In this document: positions 42,559 to 51,759 of the stretch, piece after piece | Layout: every line of letters begins with the position of its first letter | Position numbering within the stretch: position 1 is the stretch's first letter | Assembly (NCBI GenBank): GCA_964561215.1 | Contig: CAZLOS010000009.1 | Location: forward strand, 12,994-76,993 | Direction: 5' to 3' | Length of the DNA stretch: 64,000 bases | From: JAJFUV01 sp964561215 | GTDB lineage: Bacteria; Acidobacteriota; Terriglobia; Bryobacterales; Bryobacteraceae | Made by a program: the position numbers and the translations under genes | The notes under the pieces: generated by a model | The model's input: the letters and a program-made list of their open reading frames with translations, nothing else | Told to the model about the DNA's origin: nothing | The model's database searches: none

Positions 42559-44462
42559 GGCTTTGCGCGGGCATCCAAACCCGCCGCCAGACGCTCCACT
42601 GTTTCCACATAGAGCTTGTCCGCCGTGCTCTCGGCCGGCTCGTCGAGCGGCTTCAGTTTCCCCGCCGAAATAAGCGCGAAGCGCTGCTTCAGTGCGCCCG
42701 CCATGTCCACCACCAGGCGCGCGTGCGCGGCTTCGTAGCTGTTGCCGCGGCCGGACTCGACCAGCTTTCCGTAGATCTTCGCCGCCTTCAGCGCTTGCGC
42801 ATCCAGCGCGTCAAGAGCCGCGTTAGGCGGCGCCGGAGGTGTCTCCACATCCTCGCGCGGCGCCGGGCGGTCCTTTTTCAGCCCGCCGCGCGCAATCACG
42901 ATACGCGCGGATTCGGCCGTCTCGGCATAGGGCAGGAAAACGCTCGTTGAATCAAAGTGCGCCCAGGGCTTGCCGTTGACGCGCACAGTTGTGATGGGAC
43001 CGGCTCCGAGCACCGAAAGGTACAGTTTCTTCGAGCCGAAACGAATCGGGAACAACTGTTGCAGCTCGCGGATGCCGGGCGGAATGTGCGGAACGATTTT
43101 GACGCCCTCGGCGGTGTAAAGATACTCAAACAAGCCGCGCACGAGCGCGGCCGCCGGAGCGAAAGCATCGTAGGTGATGTTGACGGCGAGTCTGGGCTGA
43201 TAGACCGCGTTGCCGAAATTGGTGAGCGGGTTGTCCATGCGGAAGGCACGGGCGAATTTGAGCGACTGGCGCATGGAGCGGCGCGCGTCCTCGTACTTTC
43301 CCAGCCGGCAGTAAGCCATGATCATGCGGCCTTCGCACGTGGACCAGTGTCCTCCGTTCACCCAATGACCGAAGCGCCAGAGTCCCTTCGGCTCTTCGTA
43401 CATGTCGTCGAGCGAAGGGTAGTTCGGAATGATGAAATCGTGCGGGCGGAGTCCGGGGATGGCGGCGATCTTGGCGTAGATCTTTTCGGCTTGGGCGTCG
43501 TCCACCACGCGAAAGGCAATGGCGTCGTGATTCGGCGGCGTTTCGAAGTAGCCGTTCTTCGCTGCGCCATAGACCCCGTGAAGCGTGCCGTCGGGGTCCA
43601 GGGACTTCACGAAGTATCCTTCATGCGTGGTCAGGGAAGCCAGTCCCTTGCGCGCACTGTCACGCAGACCGGCGTATTCGGCGGCCTTTTCCAGGCGCCC
43701 GGCGAGTTTTTCGACTTCAATCATGCGATCGAGCGCGGCAATGTGCGTCACCGACAGCCCGGCCAGGTACGCACGTCCGTAACTGCCATCGGGCTTCTTC
43801 CAGCCGGCGTAGCTGGGCGCGAGCAGGTTGGCGGCGGCGCCCACCAGGAACAGATTCCTCTTTGGATCGCGACGCGTCTCGATGAACGCCACGCTGCGCT
43901 CCATCTTTGGCAGATAGTGCGCAATCTGGGCCGGGTCGCGGTTGATCAGAAGCAATTCGGCCTGCATGAGCACGCCCGCGGCGGTGAACTCGAAGGCCCA
44001 GTCGTGAAGGTCCATGCGGCCGTCGCCCTGCTTGTACACGATCCAACCGGGGCGCGCGGCGTCGCAGAGGGCTCCGTCAGGGGCCACCAGCCTGTGGCGA
44101 GGAACGTCGGTGGCGCCCACGCGCTTGCCGTCGCCCATCTGGTCCCACCAGAGGTCGTGGGAGTTCTTGAGAAAGGTCGTGTAGGGCTCGGTAAGAAACG
44201 GCAGCGCGCAATAGGTGGTGCCGTAACTGTTCTGGATCCACCATGCGTCCCAGGTGGGGCCTTCGACAAAGCCGTTCCACTTGGGCGTGTAAAGCATGGG
44301 TAGGCTCTGGAACTCGGGGTCCGGCGCGAACATGCGACGGGCGATGTCGAGGTACTGCAAGTACTCGACATCACCCGTGCCACGGAAGAACTTGCCGCTG
44401 AATTGGTCGGACGCGATCGCCGTCGAAGCCAGCGCGGCGATCGCCAGCAAAGCCCGCCGCAA
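42555..44462 (-). CDS. Secreted six-hairpin (alpha/alpha barrel) glycosidase-like protein
   Basis: A 635-residue protein with a signal peptide (MRRALLAIAALASTAIAS). The main domain is all-helical and resembles GH63/GH37/GH94-like barrels: EGPTWDAWWIQNSYGTTYCA, HDWAFEFTAAGVLMQAELL, PSYAGWKKPDGSYGRAYLAG, HDFIIPNYPSLDDMY, FGHWVNGGHWSTCEGRMIMAY. Acidic residues at helix ends are the likely catalysts. A C-terminal beta segment follows (KIVPHIPPGIRELQQLFPIR). The start is TTG 44462, with GGGAG 8 nt upstream; the preceding isomerase-like gene ends 2 nt before it, so they are coupled. Family number is not assigned. Confidence 0.7.
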   Translation of the reverse strand: MRRALLAIAALASTAIASDQFSGKFFRGTGDVEYLQYLDIARRMFAPDPEFQSLPMLYTPKWNGFVEGPTWDAWWIQNSYGTTYCALPFLTEPYTTFLKNSHDLWWDQMGDGKRVGATDVPRHRLVAPDGALCDAARPGWIVYKQGDGRMDLHDWAFEFTAAGVLMQAELLLINRDPAQIAHYLPKMERSVAFIETRRDPKRNLFLVGAAANLLAPSYAGWKKPDGSYGRAYLAGLSVTHIAALDRMIEVEKLAGRLEKAAEYAGLRDSARKGLASLTTHEGYFVKSLDPDGTLHGVYGAAKNGYFETPPNHDAIAFRVVDDAQAEKIYAKIAAIPGLRPHDFIIPNYPSLDDMYEEPKGLWRFGHWVNGGHWSTCEGRMIMAYCRLGKYEDARRSMRQSLKFARAFRMDNPLTNFGNAVYQPRLAVNITYDAFAPAAALVRGLFEYLYTAEGVKIVPHIPPGIRELQQLFPIRFGSKKLYLSVLGAGPITTVRVNGKPWAHFDSTSVFLPYAETAESARIVIARGGLKKDRPAPREDVETPPAPPNAALDALDAQALKAAKIYGKLVESGRGNSYEAAHARLVVDMAGALKQRFALISAGKLKPLDEPAESTADKLYVETVERLAAGLDARAKP

Positions 44463-44464
44463 GG

Positions 44465-45874
44465 TCAGATCTCCCGCACCATCTCAAAGCCCATCAGGCG
44501 GCCCATGCGCTCGACGTCGCGCACGTGATCGCCATAGAAGATGACGCGGTGCAGTCCGGCGGTGAAGTTCTGGAGCCACTTCTCGGCGTCGCTCACGCGA
44601 GTGCGGATCTGGCTGCGGCAGCCGCGGTCGCTGTCCATCACCGGGCCGGTGACTTCCGCCGTTGAGATCAGCATCTGCTTCGGGCCGGTGAAGCGCGCCA
44701 CGGTGATGGTTTCGTTCGACGGCATCATCACCTGCACCACCGCCCCCTCGTTGGTTTCCAGGTGATTCCGGATGATGTACGGGTAGGACGGGCCGTTGAT
44801 GCCTTTCATCTTCGTGGCCGAGACGCAGTGGGCGTGGATCACCTCGTTGCGGCTGATGTCGAAGACGGGATCGGAGACGAAGCCGGGCATGCCGGTGAAG
44901 CTGGTGACAAGGATCTGCGTCATGGTGGAGGCCAGGTCGCCTTCGCAGACGCCGTAAAGGCCCACGTCGTTGAGCTTCGACCAGGCGATGCACGGGTAGC
45001 CGGGCAGCTTGTTGGCGGCGAGCGATCCGAAGCAGTCGATGGTGACCGCGTTGGCCTTTTCGCGTTTCATCATTTCGACGATGGCCAGGTAGAAACGTAC
45101 GCCGTCATGGATCTCCTTGGGAGTCGCCTCGACGACTCGCAGAGCGCTGCGGGCGAAGTCATCGGCTGCCTTCTGGGCCTTCCTTTCATCCATGGCGGCG
45201 AAGGCATCCTTGAATTCCGGGCCGGTGACGAACTTGAAGGTTGTACCGAAATGCTCGTGGTAAGCGTCCGCGCTTTGCTGGCGGCCGGCGGGAGTGGCCG
45301 CGCCCACCAGCACCTTGCTGGTCTTCAGGTGATGCACAGTGCGGAACATGCGCATGTAGGGATCGAGGTCGCCGTAGCTGGACGTAGCCACTACGTCGAT
45401 CTTCTTGCCCTTCTTGCGCATCGCGGCGATGCCCGACCACGCGTGCGTGGCGTAGGGCCGCGAGAAGAACAGCGCGGGTGCCTGGAGTTGGTTGAGCAAC
45501 GCCGAGAGAGGCGTGGTCGGCTGCGTGAGCGGGATGATCAGGCAGCCGTCGATCGCGCCCATTTTGGAGAGCCACGGCGCGACCTCATCGGCCGTCTTGA
45601 GAACCTCGCCGCCCGTGAAGCGGACGTTCTGCTTGTGTTTGGCTGCTACCTCCGCCAGCTGGCGCTCGATGCCGGCGACATCCTGGGCGATGTCCAACGT
45701 CGGCTTGGGCCAATGAACGGTATTCGAAGCCAGGTAAACACGCGCGACGGTGGCCGGCTGGTTCCACTCCATGCCGGCAAAGTCGTCGGCGGCCAGCGGC
45801 AGACCTGCAAAAGGGAGACCGCAAAGCGATAGCGTAAAGCGGCGCCGCGAGACGGCGCATTCCGGTGTCAGCAT
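44465..45874 (-). CDS. Tat-exported L-fucose/L-arabinose-isomerase-like protein
   Basis: A 469-residue protein with a twin-arginine signal (SRRRFTLSLCGLPFAGLPLA). The body follows the FucI/AraA fold: a first Rossmann-like part (VARVYLASNTVHWP, GCLIIPLTQPTTPL, PALFFSRPYATHAWSG), a middle part, and a C-terminal isomerase domain (TIDCFGSLAANKLPGYPC, GLYGVCEGDLASTMTQIL, PGFVSDPVFD). The acidic residues CEGD and the histidines in IHAHC are likely metal ligands. Export is unusual for a sugar isomerase, so the substrate may be free or modified sugars in the periplasm. The frame extends to 46024, but ATG 45874 starts the Tat signal. It pairs with the secreted glycosidase-like gene, 2 nt downstream. 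Confidence 0.72.
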   Translation of the reverse strand: MLTPECAVSRRRFTLSLCGLPFAGLPLAADDFAGMEWNQPATVARVYLASNTVHWPKPTLDIAQDVAGIERQLAEVAAKHKQNVRFTGGEVLKTADEVAPWLSKMGAIDGCLIIPLTQPTTPLSALLNQLQAPALFFSRPYATHAWSGIAAMRKKGKKIDVVATSSYGDLDPYMRMFRTVHHLKTSKVLVGAATPAGRQQSADAYHEHFGTTFKFVTGPEFKDAFAAMDERKAQKAADDFARSALRVVEATPKEIHDGVRFYLAIVEMMKREKANAVTIDCFGSLAANKLPGYPCIAWSKLNDVGLYGVCEGDLASTMTQILVTSFTGMPGFVSDPVFDISRNEVIHAHCVSATKMKGINGPSYPYIIRNHLETNEGAVVQVMMPSNETITVARFTGPKQMLISTAEVTGPVMDSDRGCRSQIRTRVSDAEKWLQNFTAGLHRVIFYGDHVRDVERMGRLMGFEMVREI

Positions 45875-45953
45875 AGTCGCCTCCAGGGACGTCAAAAGTC
45901 CTCGGCCATTATACAAGGCAAACCGGAGGCAACCAGTGGTGCGGGTGGACCCC

Positions 45954-47399
45954 TCAGCGGCGCTTCTTGGCCGCCGGGGCGCGATGGTGCTCGTGGCCAC
46001 AGGCGCACTCCGCGCCGGCGGCACGCTTCTCTTCGTAGCGGGCGAAACGCTCTGCGTACTCCTCGTAGCCCTTCCGCCCCATCAGCGCGAAGGTAAACTT
46101 CTTGCCCAGTTCTACACCTTCCTGGTCGAATGCGTTGATGTCCAGCAGTTCTCCCATGAACGCGGTTTCGAATTCCATGAGCTGGAGGAAAGCGCCGAGG
46201 TGTTCTTCGTCGATCCGGTCCAGCACGAAATTACAGTTCGGACGATGGTTTTCCGTGAGAGCTGCCTGCGTCGAGCGGCGTTCCGCTTCGATCAACTTGG
46301 CCAGGCTGTGTCCGCTCAGATAGTCGAACGCTTCGAAGCCGGTGTGGACGCGGGGGATGCGCGCCGGCGTCGCGGGCTTGGCCACACTCCAGAAGCGAAA
46401 GGTCTTATCGCGCGGGCCTTCCATGTAAAGCTGCACCTGGGAGTGCTGGTCCGTGGTGCCCAGCGCGGCGACCGGCGTCTGTCCGACGTTGACCAACTCG
46501 CCCTTGCGCGTCCTGGCCTTGCCGAGCGATTCGGCCCACAACTGCCGGAACCAGAGCGCCGTGCCCCACAGCCGGTTCGAATAGGGGAAAGCCACCTGGA
46601 TGCTTTTGCCCTTCCGGGTCCAGAGCAGGTAGTCGAGCATCGCGGCCCGCAGGGCCATGTTGGTGGCGATGTCCTTGGACCAGCTCAAATTGGTGATGGC
46701 CGCGGCGCCCTTGAGCAGCTTGCGAATGTCGATGCCGATGAGCGCGGCCGGGACAAGGCCCACGGCGCTGAGCACGCTGAACCGCCCGCCCACGTTGTCC
46801 GGAAGATGGAATGTCTGGTAGCCCTCTTCGGTTGCCAGGGCCTTCAGGTCGCCGCGCTTCTCGCTGGTGACGGCCACAATGCGCTGGTTGGTCCTCTTGC
46901 CCAGCTTCTCCTCCATCCAGTCGCGCACGATGAGGAAAGTGGAAATCGTTTCGGCGGTCGAGCCGGACTTGGCGACGACCAGGGAAAGCGTCCGCGACGG
47001 ATTCATGGATTCAAGCGCGGATCCGACGAACACGGGGTCGACGTTATCGAGGATCACCAGCCGTGGGAAGTCCTTGGAATACTCGCCTTGAACCGGGTGC
47101 GGACCGCGCAGGCCGCAATCGAGCGCCCAAGCGCCCAGCGCACTGCCTCCGATCCCGATCAGGCACACGGTGTCGTAACTGCCGCGGACTTCCGCGGCGT
47201 AACGCTGGATTGCGCGGCAGGTGGTTTCATCGAACGGCAGGGCGGGGAAGCCATAGCGGCCCTCATCGCACAAGGAACGGAAGTTCTTGAGACCCTCCAG
47301 AGCTTTGCCAGTCGTGCGGCGAATGTCGGCCGCCGAGACGCCGTCGGAGGCGCCCACCATGTCTGAACGCAGATTTGTTTCGTCGAAATAAATTGCCAT
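45954..47399 (-). CDS. pgi: Glucose-6-phosphate isomerase
   Basis: A 481-residue isomerase of glycolysis and gluconeogenesis. It has LIGIGGSALGAWAL, VILDNVDPVFV, LVVAKSGSTAET (the phosphate-binding serine loop), WSKDIATNMALRA, and the second family signature GTTDQHSQVQLYMEGPRDK with the catalytic region following. The extended frame to 47708 is spurious upstream; ATG 47399 gives a normal N-terminus. The C-terminal tail (CACGHEHHRAPAAKKRR) is a Cys/His-rich extension not needed for catalysis and may bind metal. It lies 20 bp downstream of the RDD gene on the same strand. Confidence 0.95.
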   Translation of the reverse strand: MAIYFDETNLRSDMVGASDGVSAADIRRTTGKALEGLKNFRSLCDEGRYGFPALPFDETTCRAIQRYAAEVRGSYDTVCLIGIGGSALGAWALDCGLRGPHPVQGEYSKDFPRLVILDNVDPVFVGSALESMNPSRTLSLVVAKSGSTAETISTFLIVRDWMEEKLGKRTNQRIVAVTSEKRGDLKALATEEGYQTFHLPDNVGGRFSVLSAVGLVPAALIGIDIRKLLKGAAAITNLSWSKDIATNMALRAAMLDYLLWTRKGKSIQVAFPYSNRLWGTALWFRQLWAESLGKARTRKGELVNVGQTPVAALGTTDQHSQVQLYMEGPRDKTFRFWSVAKPATPARIPRVHTGFEAFDYLSGHSLAKLIEAERRSTQAALTENHRPNCNFVLDRIDEEHLGAFLQLMEFETAFMGELLDINAFDQEGVELGKKFTFALMGRKGYEEYAERFARYEEKRAAGAECACGHEHHRAPAAKKRR

Positions 47400-47419
47400 A
47401 CCCTGAAAACCAGGATACT

Positions 47420-48274
47420 TCAATACGGCTGCCGGATTTGAGATGGCGTGGGGAAGGTCTTCGAGATATGGTCCGGCCAAGCGAGGTTTTCTTCGTCGAA
47501 CAAGGCCCAGAGGTAGCCTAAGCCGGCGGAAGCCACGCTGACAACCGTGCCTAAAACGCGCAACAGACATTCCTCGGTATTCGGCTTGCGTCCGTCGAAA
47601 TTGAGCAGCCGCAACCGGGTCCATCGCATACCCACTGTGATGCCGCCCCCGAGCGCACAGACGGTTTCGTAAAAGAGCGCGATCAGGACAGGGACAGCGA
47701 CGTAACACGGAGTCGTAATCCTGTTGAACGCCAGCTCGCCTCCGCCCAAGTAGAACGTCAGCAAGAACAGACCCGTGGCGATGAGGATCATGCTTGCATC
47801 GAGCACCGCGGCCAGGGAGCGATGCATCGGCGAGGCAGCCCGCGCGTAGCCATAAAGGAAGGAACGCGGCGCACCGTCGCCGGAATCTTTCGACCCGGGC
47901 TCTCTCAGGCCCAACTCCAGATTCGTTCCGCCCGGGACCCGCGCGCGGCGCGTTCCGAAACCGTCCGCCGCGCCACGGCGGCGAGGCGCCTTTGTGCGTT
48001 TCGCCGTGGGCAGTTGGAACGGGATCACTCGCGGACCTTCGGATTCGAACGCGAGGGACGTTTGCGACGGCTGGCGCCGCTCCGTTGGCGGTTCGCCCTC
48101 GTCAATGATAACCGGTTCGCCGACGAGGACTTGCGGCTTGGGAACCGTCGAGGAACGCAGGATGGGATACGTCTCAGGAGCAGCCTGTGGGCGGGCCACG
48201 TGCAGACGCCTCCCGCACCGCTTGCAGCGATGGTCGTCCTCGTGGTTGTCAGCCCCGCACCAACAGCACTTCAT
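47420..48274 (-). CDS. RDD-family membrane protein with N-terminal zinc ribbon
   Basis: A 284-residue protein. Residues 3-22 are a small zinc ribbon (CCWCGADNHEDDHRCKRCGR, four paired cysteines). A long, charged, low-complexity linker reaches about residue 140, then comes an RDD domain with three membrane helices: RSLAAVLDASMILIATGLF, VAVPVLIALFYETVCALGG and GTVVSVASAGLGYLWALF, including the arginine and aspartates (RSLAAVLD, LLNFDGRKP) of the family name. Function is unknown; RDD proteins are thought to transport ions or small solutes. It lies divergent from lptD. Confidence 0.85.
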   Translation of the reverse strand: MKCCWCGADNHEDDHRCKRCGRRLHVARPQAAPETYPILRSSTVPKPQVLVGEPVIIDEGEPPTERRQPSQTSLAFESEGPRVIPFQLPTAKRTKAPRRRGAADGFGTRRARVPGGTNLELGLREPGSKDSGDGAPRSFLYGYARAASPMHRSLAAVLDASMILIATGLFLLTFYLGGGELAFNRITTPCYVAVPVLIALFYETVCALGGGITVGMRWTRLRLLNFDGRKPNTEECLLRVLGTVVSVASAGLGYLWALFDEENLAWPDHISKTFPTPSQIRQPY

Positions 48275-48459
48275 CGCGATCTAAAGACTTGTTGCGGCCT
48301 CGGGCGTATCCATGCTACGGTGCATGGTTGAGATCTTTGCGCCACCTTCAGCGCCGCAGCCATATCTTCTTTCGTAACATATTTAGGGCTTCTTGTCACG
48401 AAATTTCCTTGGCCCGCGTCTACAACAAATACGTGAAGCGAAAGCGAGACCCACAACCG

Positions 48460-50874
48460 ATGAGCCCGTCCCGGCGGAGAAAGTGTCCGGCCCTGGCACT
48501 GGCGCTTTCCACATTCCTCTCGCGGTCGAAGTGGGCTTCGCCTCAATATTTGTTCGGCAGTTTGGTCTTCAGACTTTATGCAGTCCTGGCCCTCGGCTGC
48601 GTCGCGCCGGCGCAGTTCAAGCAGCTGCCAATGCGCATACCCGCGCCCACTGCCCAGGCTCAGCCCTCCGCCAGGCCTCTGCCTGCCTCCCTGGCTTCCC
48701 GCGCCGCCAAAATCCCACGCAGTGAAATGCTGGTGGAAGCGGTGACGCAGGAACTGGACGGCTCCTGGCGCCGGCTGCGCGGCCACGCCAAGGTGGAAGT
48801 TACCGAGATGAGCATTGCGGCCGACGAAATCGACTATAGCGAGGAGACCGGCGACGTCGAGGCCCGCGGCAACGTGCACTATCAGAATTTCGAGACCGGC
48901 GAGGAATTGTGGGCCGCCCGCATTGAGTACAACCTGCAGGAGCAGACCGGCAAGTTCTACCGCGTGCGCGGTACGGCCCACGCCAAGATCGAACCGCGTC
49001 CACGTGTGCTCACCTCCACGAACCCCTTCTATTTCGAAAGCGAGTGGGCGGAGCGGCTCAAGGAAAAGTACGTGCTGCACCAGGGCTTCATCACCGGATG
49101 CATCATGCCCCGGCCGTGGTGGACTTTGAAGGGGCCGAAATTCGACCTGGTGCCGAACCATTACGCGCTGGCCCATCGTTCCGTTTTTCGTTTGCGCTGG
49201 GTACCGCTATTTTACGCACCGGCGTTTTACAAGTCGCTGGAGGACCAGCCCCGCAAGAGCGGCTTCCTGACGCCTAATATCGGCAACAGCTCGCGTCGCG
49301 GAAAGATGGTAGGCGTCGGTTACTACTGGGTCATCAATCGCAGTCTGGACGCCACCTACCGGTCGCAATTATTCACGCAGCGGGGTTTCGCACACAATGT
49401 GGATTTCCGCGGCAAACCCCGCGCGGGCACCGACTTCAATTTCACGCTGTACGGCGTAAACGATCGCGGCCTGCTGAACAGCGACGGCACCAGGACCAAG
49501 CAGGGCGGCTACATCATCGCCACGCAAGCCCGTTCGGAGCTTGGCCACGGCTTCGTTTTCCGCACAGACATCAACTATCTGTCCTCGTTCGTGTTCCGGC
49601 AGGCCTTTACGGAGTCGTTCAACGAGGCCATTACCAGCCAGGTCCATTCCACCGGTTACGTGACCAAACATTGGTCATATTACGATCTCGACTTTGTGTT
49701 TTCGCGTTCGGAGGACTACCGCAGCGGCATCGACGACAGCGACAGGATCGTAATCCGCAAGCTGCCGATGGCTGAATTCCGCACGCGCGACAAACAGGTG
49801 GTCAGGCGCGTGCTTCCTGTGTGGGTGTCGCTGGAATCCTCGGCCGGCCTGGTGCGCCGCAACCAGCCGCTGTTTCAGACGCGGCAGTACCTGGAGCGCC
49901 TCGATTTCGCGCCGCGCGTGATGACGGCCCTGCGGTGGAAGGGCTTTTCGCTTCTGCCGAGCTTTTCATTCCGCGAGCGTCACTACGGAGAACGGCAGCA
50001 GGACGGCCGCATCGTGGGCGAGAACCTCAACGTCAACTCGCGTGAATTCGCCGCCGAACTTGAAATGCCTTCCCTGTCGCGGATCTTCGACGGGCCGAAG
50101 TGGATCGGCGACAAAGTGAAGCACGTGATCGAACCGCATGCCGGCTTCCGTTATGTGAACGGGATCGACAGCTTCGACCAACTGATCCGCTTCGATGAAA
50201 CCGAACTTCTTTCGAACACGACCGAAGTCGAGTATTCCATCACGAACCGCTTCTATGCCAAGCGTGGGACGGACGTGCGCGAGGTGGCCAGTTGGCAGGT
50301 GTGGCAGCGCCGCTATTTCGATCCCAGCTTCGGCGGCGCGGTGGTGGCCGGACAGCGCAACCAGGTGCTGAGCGCGCTTGAAATGACGCCCTACGCATTC
50401 CTGGACGGGCCCCGGAACTACTCGCCCGTGGTTTCGGCCATGCGCCTGAACCCTACTCACATCTTCAGCGTGGAGTGGCGCGCCGATTACGATCCGCTGC
50501 GCAAGAGCGTCACATCGAGCGGGGTGTACGCCGACGCGCGCTTCTCCCAGTATTTCATCTCACTGGGACATAACCACATCGCCGACGTCCCGCTGCTGGA
50601 GCAGGGCGCCAATCAGTTCCGCGGAACCTTTGGTTGGGGCAACGAGAACCGCCGCGGCTGGAATGCGGCCTTCAACGCGGTCTACGACTTCCGCGAGCAC
50701 ATCATGCAGTTCGCCACCACGCAAGTCACCTACAACACCGATTGCTGCGGTTTCAGCGTGCAGTACCGGCGGTTCAGCTTCGGCACGCGCAACGAAAACC
50801 AGTTCCGCGTGGCATTCGCCGTGGCCAATATCGGCAGCTTCGGATCGCTTAAGAAGCAGGACCGGTTGTTCTAG
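48460..50874 (+). CDS. lptD: LPS-assembly protein LptD
   Basis: An 804-residue outer-membrane protein that inserts lipopolysaccharide into the outer leaflet. After the signal region (YLFGSLVFRLYAVLALGCVAPAQ) the OstA-like beta-jellyroll (about 90-220: AKVEVTEMSIAADEIDYSEE, VEARGNVHYQNFETGE) takes LPS from the periplasmic bridge, and the rest is the C-terminal barrel (DFRGKPRAGTDFNFTLYG, NYLSSFVFRQAFTES, LRWKGFSLLPSFSFRE). Cysteine pairs are few, so disulfide maturation may differ. ATG 48460 is chosen; the frame extends to 48187, but that part is low-similarity, and a TTG near 48548 would start nearer the signal peptide. Confidence 0.87.
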   Translation: MSPSRRRKCPALALALSTFLSRSKWASPQYLFGSLVFRLYAVLALGCVAPAQFKQLPMRIPAPTAQAQPSARPLPASLASRAAKIPRSEMLVEAVTQELDGSWRRLRGHAKVEVTEMSIAADEIDYSEETGDVEARGNVHYQNFETGEELWAARIEYNLQEQTGKFYRVRGTAHAKIEPRPRVLTSTNPFYFESEWAERLKEKYVLHQGFITGCIMPRPWWTLKGPKFDLVPNHYALAHRSVFRLRWVPLFYAPAFYKSLEDQPRKSGFLTPNIGNSSRRGKMVGVGYYWVINRSLDATYRSQLFTQRGFAHNVDFRGKPRAGTDFNFTLYGVNDRGLLNSDGTRTKQGGYIIATQARSELGHGFVFRTDINYLSSFVFRQAFTESFNEAITSQVHSTGYVTKHWSYYDLDFVFSRSEDYRSGIDDSDRIVIRKLPMAEFRTRDKQVVRRVLPVWVSLESSAGLVRRNQPLFQTRQYLERLDFAPRVMTALRWKGFSLLPSFSFRERHYGERQQDGRIVGENLNVNSREFAAELEMPSLSRIFDGPKWIGDKVKHVIEPHAGFRYVNGIDSFDQLIRFDETELLSNTTEVEYSITNRFYAKRGTDVREVASWQVWQRRYFDPSFGGAVVAGQRNQVLSALEMTPYAFLDGPRNYSPVVSAMRLNPTHIFSVEWRADYDPLRKSVTSSGVYADARFSQYFISLGHNHIADVPLLEQGANQFRGTFGWGNENRRGWNAAFNAVYDFREHIMQFATTQVTYNTDCCGFSVQYRRFSFGTRNENQFRVAFAVANIGSFGSLKKQDRLF

Positions 50875-50880
50875 CGGCTC

Positions 50881-51759
50881 CTACCAGCCCATCACCCGGC
50901 GCACGTAATCCCGGCTGAGCTTGAAGCATTCGCGAAGCGGGCGTTCGGGGAGTCTCCCCGTGGAACTGGTCAACTCGATGACCAGCGTGCCCTTGAAATT
51001 GGCCGTGCGCAGTTCGCGTGCGACGCCCGCGTAGTCCACCACGCCTTCGCCCATCACTTCGGCAAACTTGCCGTCGGCCTTGCGGTCGCGCAAGTGCGCA
51101 AACACGATCTGCCTGCCCCGGCGGCGGATGAAGTCCACCGGGTCGATGCCGGCTTCGGCCAGCCAGCCGAGATCCGGCCCCAGCGGCGCGTCCGGTATGC
51201 GGCTCAGCGTGCCGTTCAGGTCGTACTCGCCGTCTTTCACTTCGTAGGTGTGGTTGTGCAGATTCAGAACCACGCCGTGCTTGCGGCAGAGCGGGATGAG
51301 CTTGCGCAAGACATCGGCCTGCGCGTCGAACTCCTCGGCGGTCTTCTTGCGATTGGGTGTGCCCACGCCCGTGCCCATGGTGCGGCCGCCCAGTTTCTGC
51401 AAGCGCGGCAGCAGCACGCTCACCTCGTCGACGATGGCGTTGTGCTTGGAACGATCCCACATGTCGGCTTGGTAGGACATGCCGATGATGGGCAACTTGT
51501 TCTTGCTGGAGAGCGCCGCCACCTGGTCGACGGTTTCCGGCTTCTGGATTACCGTGTAAATCAGTTCGATGCCGTCCATTCCGGCGTAGCGGAAGTCGGC
51601 GAAGATCTGGTCCAGAATGCCGTCGATGTCGTAATTGGGACGGAACTTGGCGTACAGCCATGGATGGCCGCCCACCGGGATCTTAGTCTTGGGCGCGGCC
51701 ACGGCCGTAGCGGCCGTGGCCAGCAACCCGAACAACTCGCGCCGGGAGCTTTTAGGCAT
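50881..51759 (-). CDS. Tat-exported sugar phosphate isomerase/epimerase-like TIM barrel
   Basis: A 292-residue AP-endonuclease-2-fold protein with a twin-arginine signal (SSRRELFGLLATAATAVAA). The barrel shows the xylose-isomerase-like strand-end residues: FADFRYAGMDGIELIY, YQADMWDRSKHN, LNLHNHTYEV, PLGPDLGWLAEAGIDP, VFAHLRDRKADGKFAEVMGEG and LVIELTSSTG. His and Glu/Asp residues at these points bind the metal. ATG 51759 is chosen because GAGGAG at 51772-51767 lies 7 nt upstream; a GTG at 51774 is the other option. The gene overlaps the end of the Gfo/Idh gene by 8 nt, so both enzymes probably act in one exported sugar pathway. Confidence 0.85.
   Translation of the reverse strand: MPKSSRRELFGLLATAATAVAAPKTKIPVGGHPWLYAKFRPNYDIDGILDQIFADFRYAGMDGIELIYTVIQKPETVDQVAALSSKNKLPIIGMSYQADMWDRSKHNAIVDEVSVLLPRLQKLGGRTMGTGVGTPNRKKTAEEFDAQADVLRKLIPLCRKHGVVLNLHNHTYEVKDGEYDLNGTLSRIPDAPLGPDLGWLAEAGIDPVDFIRRRGRQIVFAHLRDRKADGKFAEVMGEGVVDYAGVARELRTANFKGTLVIELTSSTGRLPERPLRECFKLSRDYVRRVMGW

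Noticed and set aside
48187..48459. N-terminal extension of LptD
   Set aside because: It overlaps the RDD gene, is rich in Arg/Ser and lacks similarity; ATG 48460 is more plausible.
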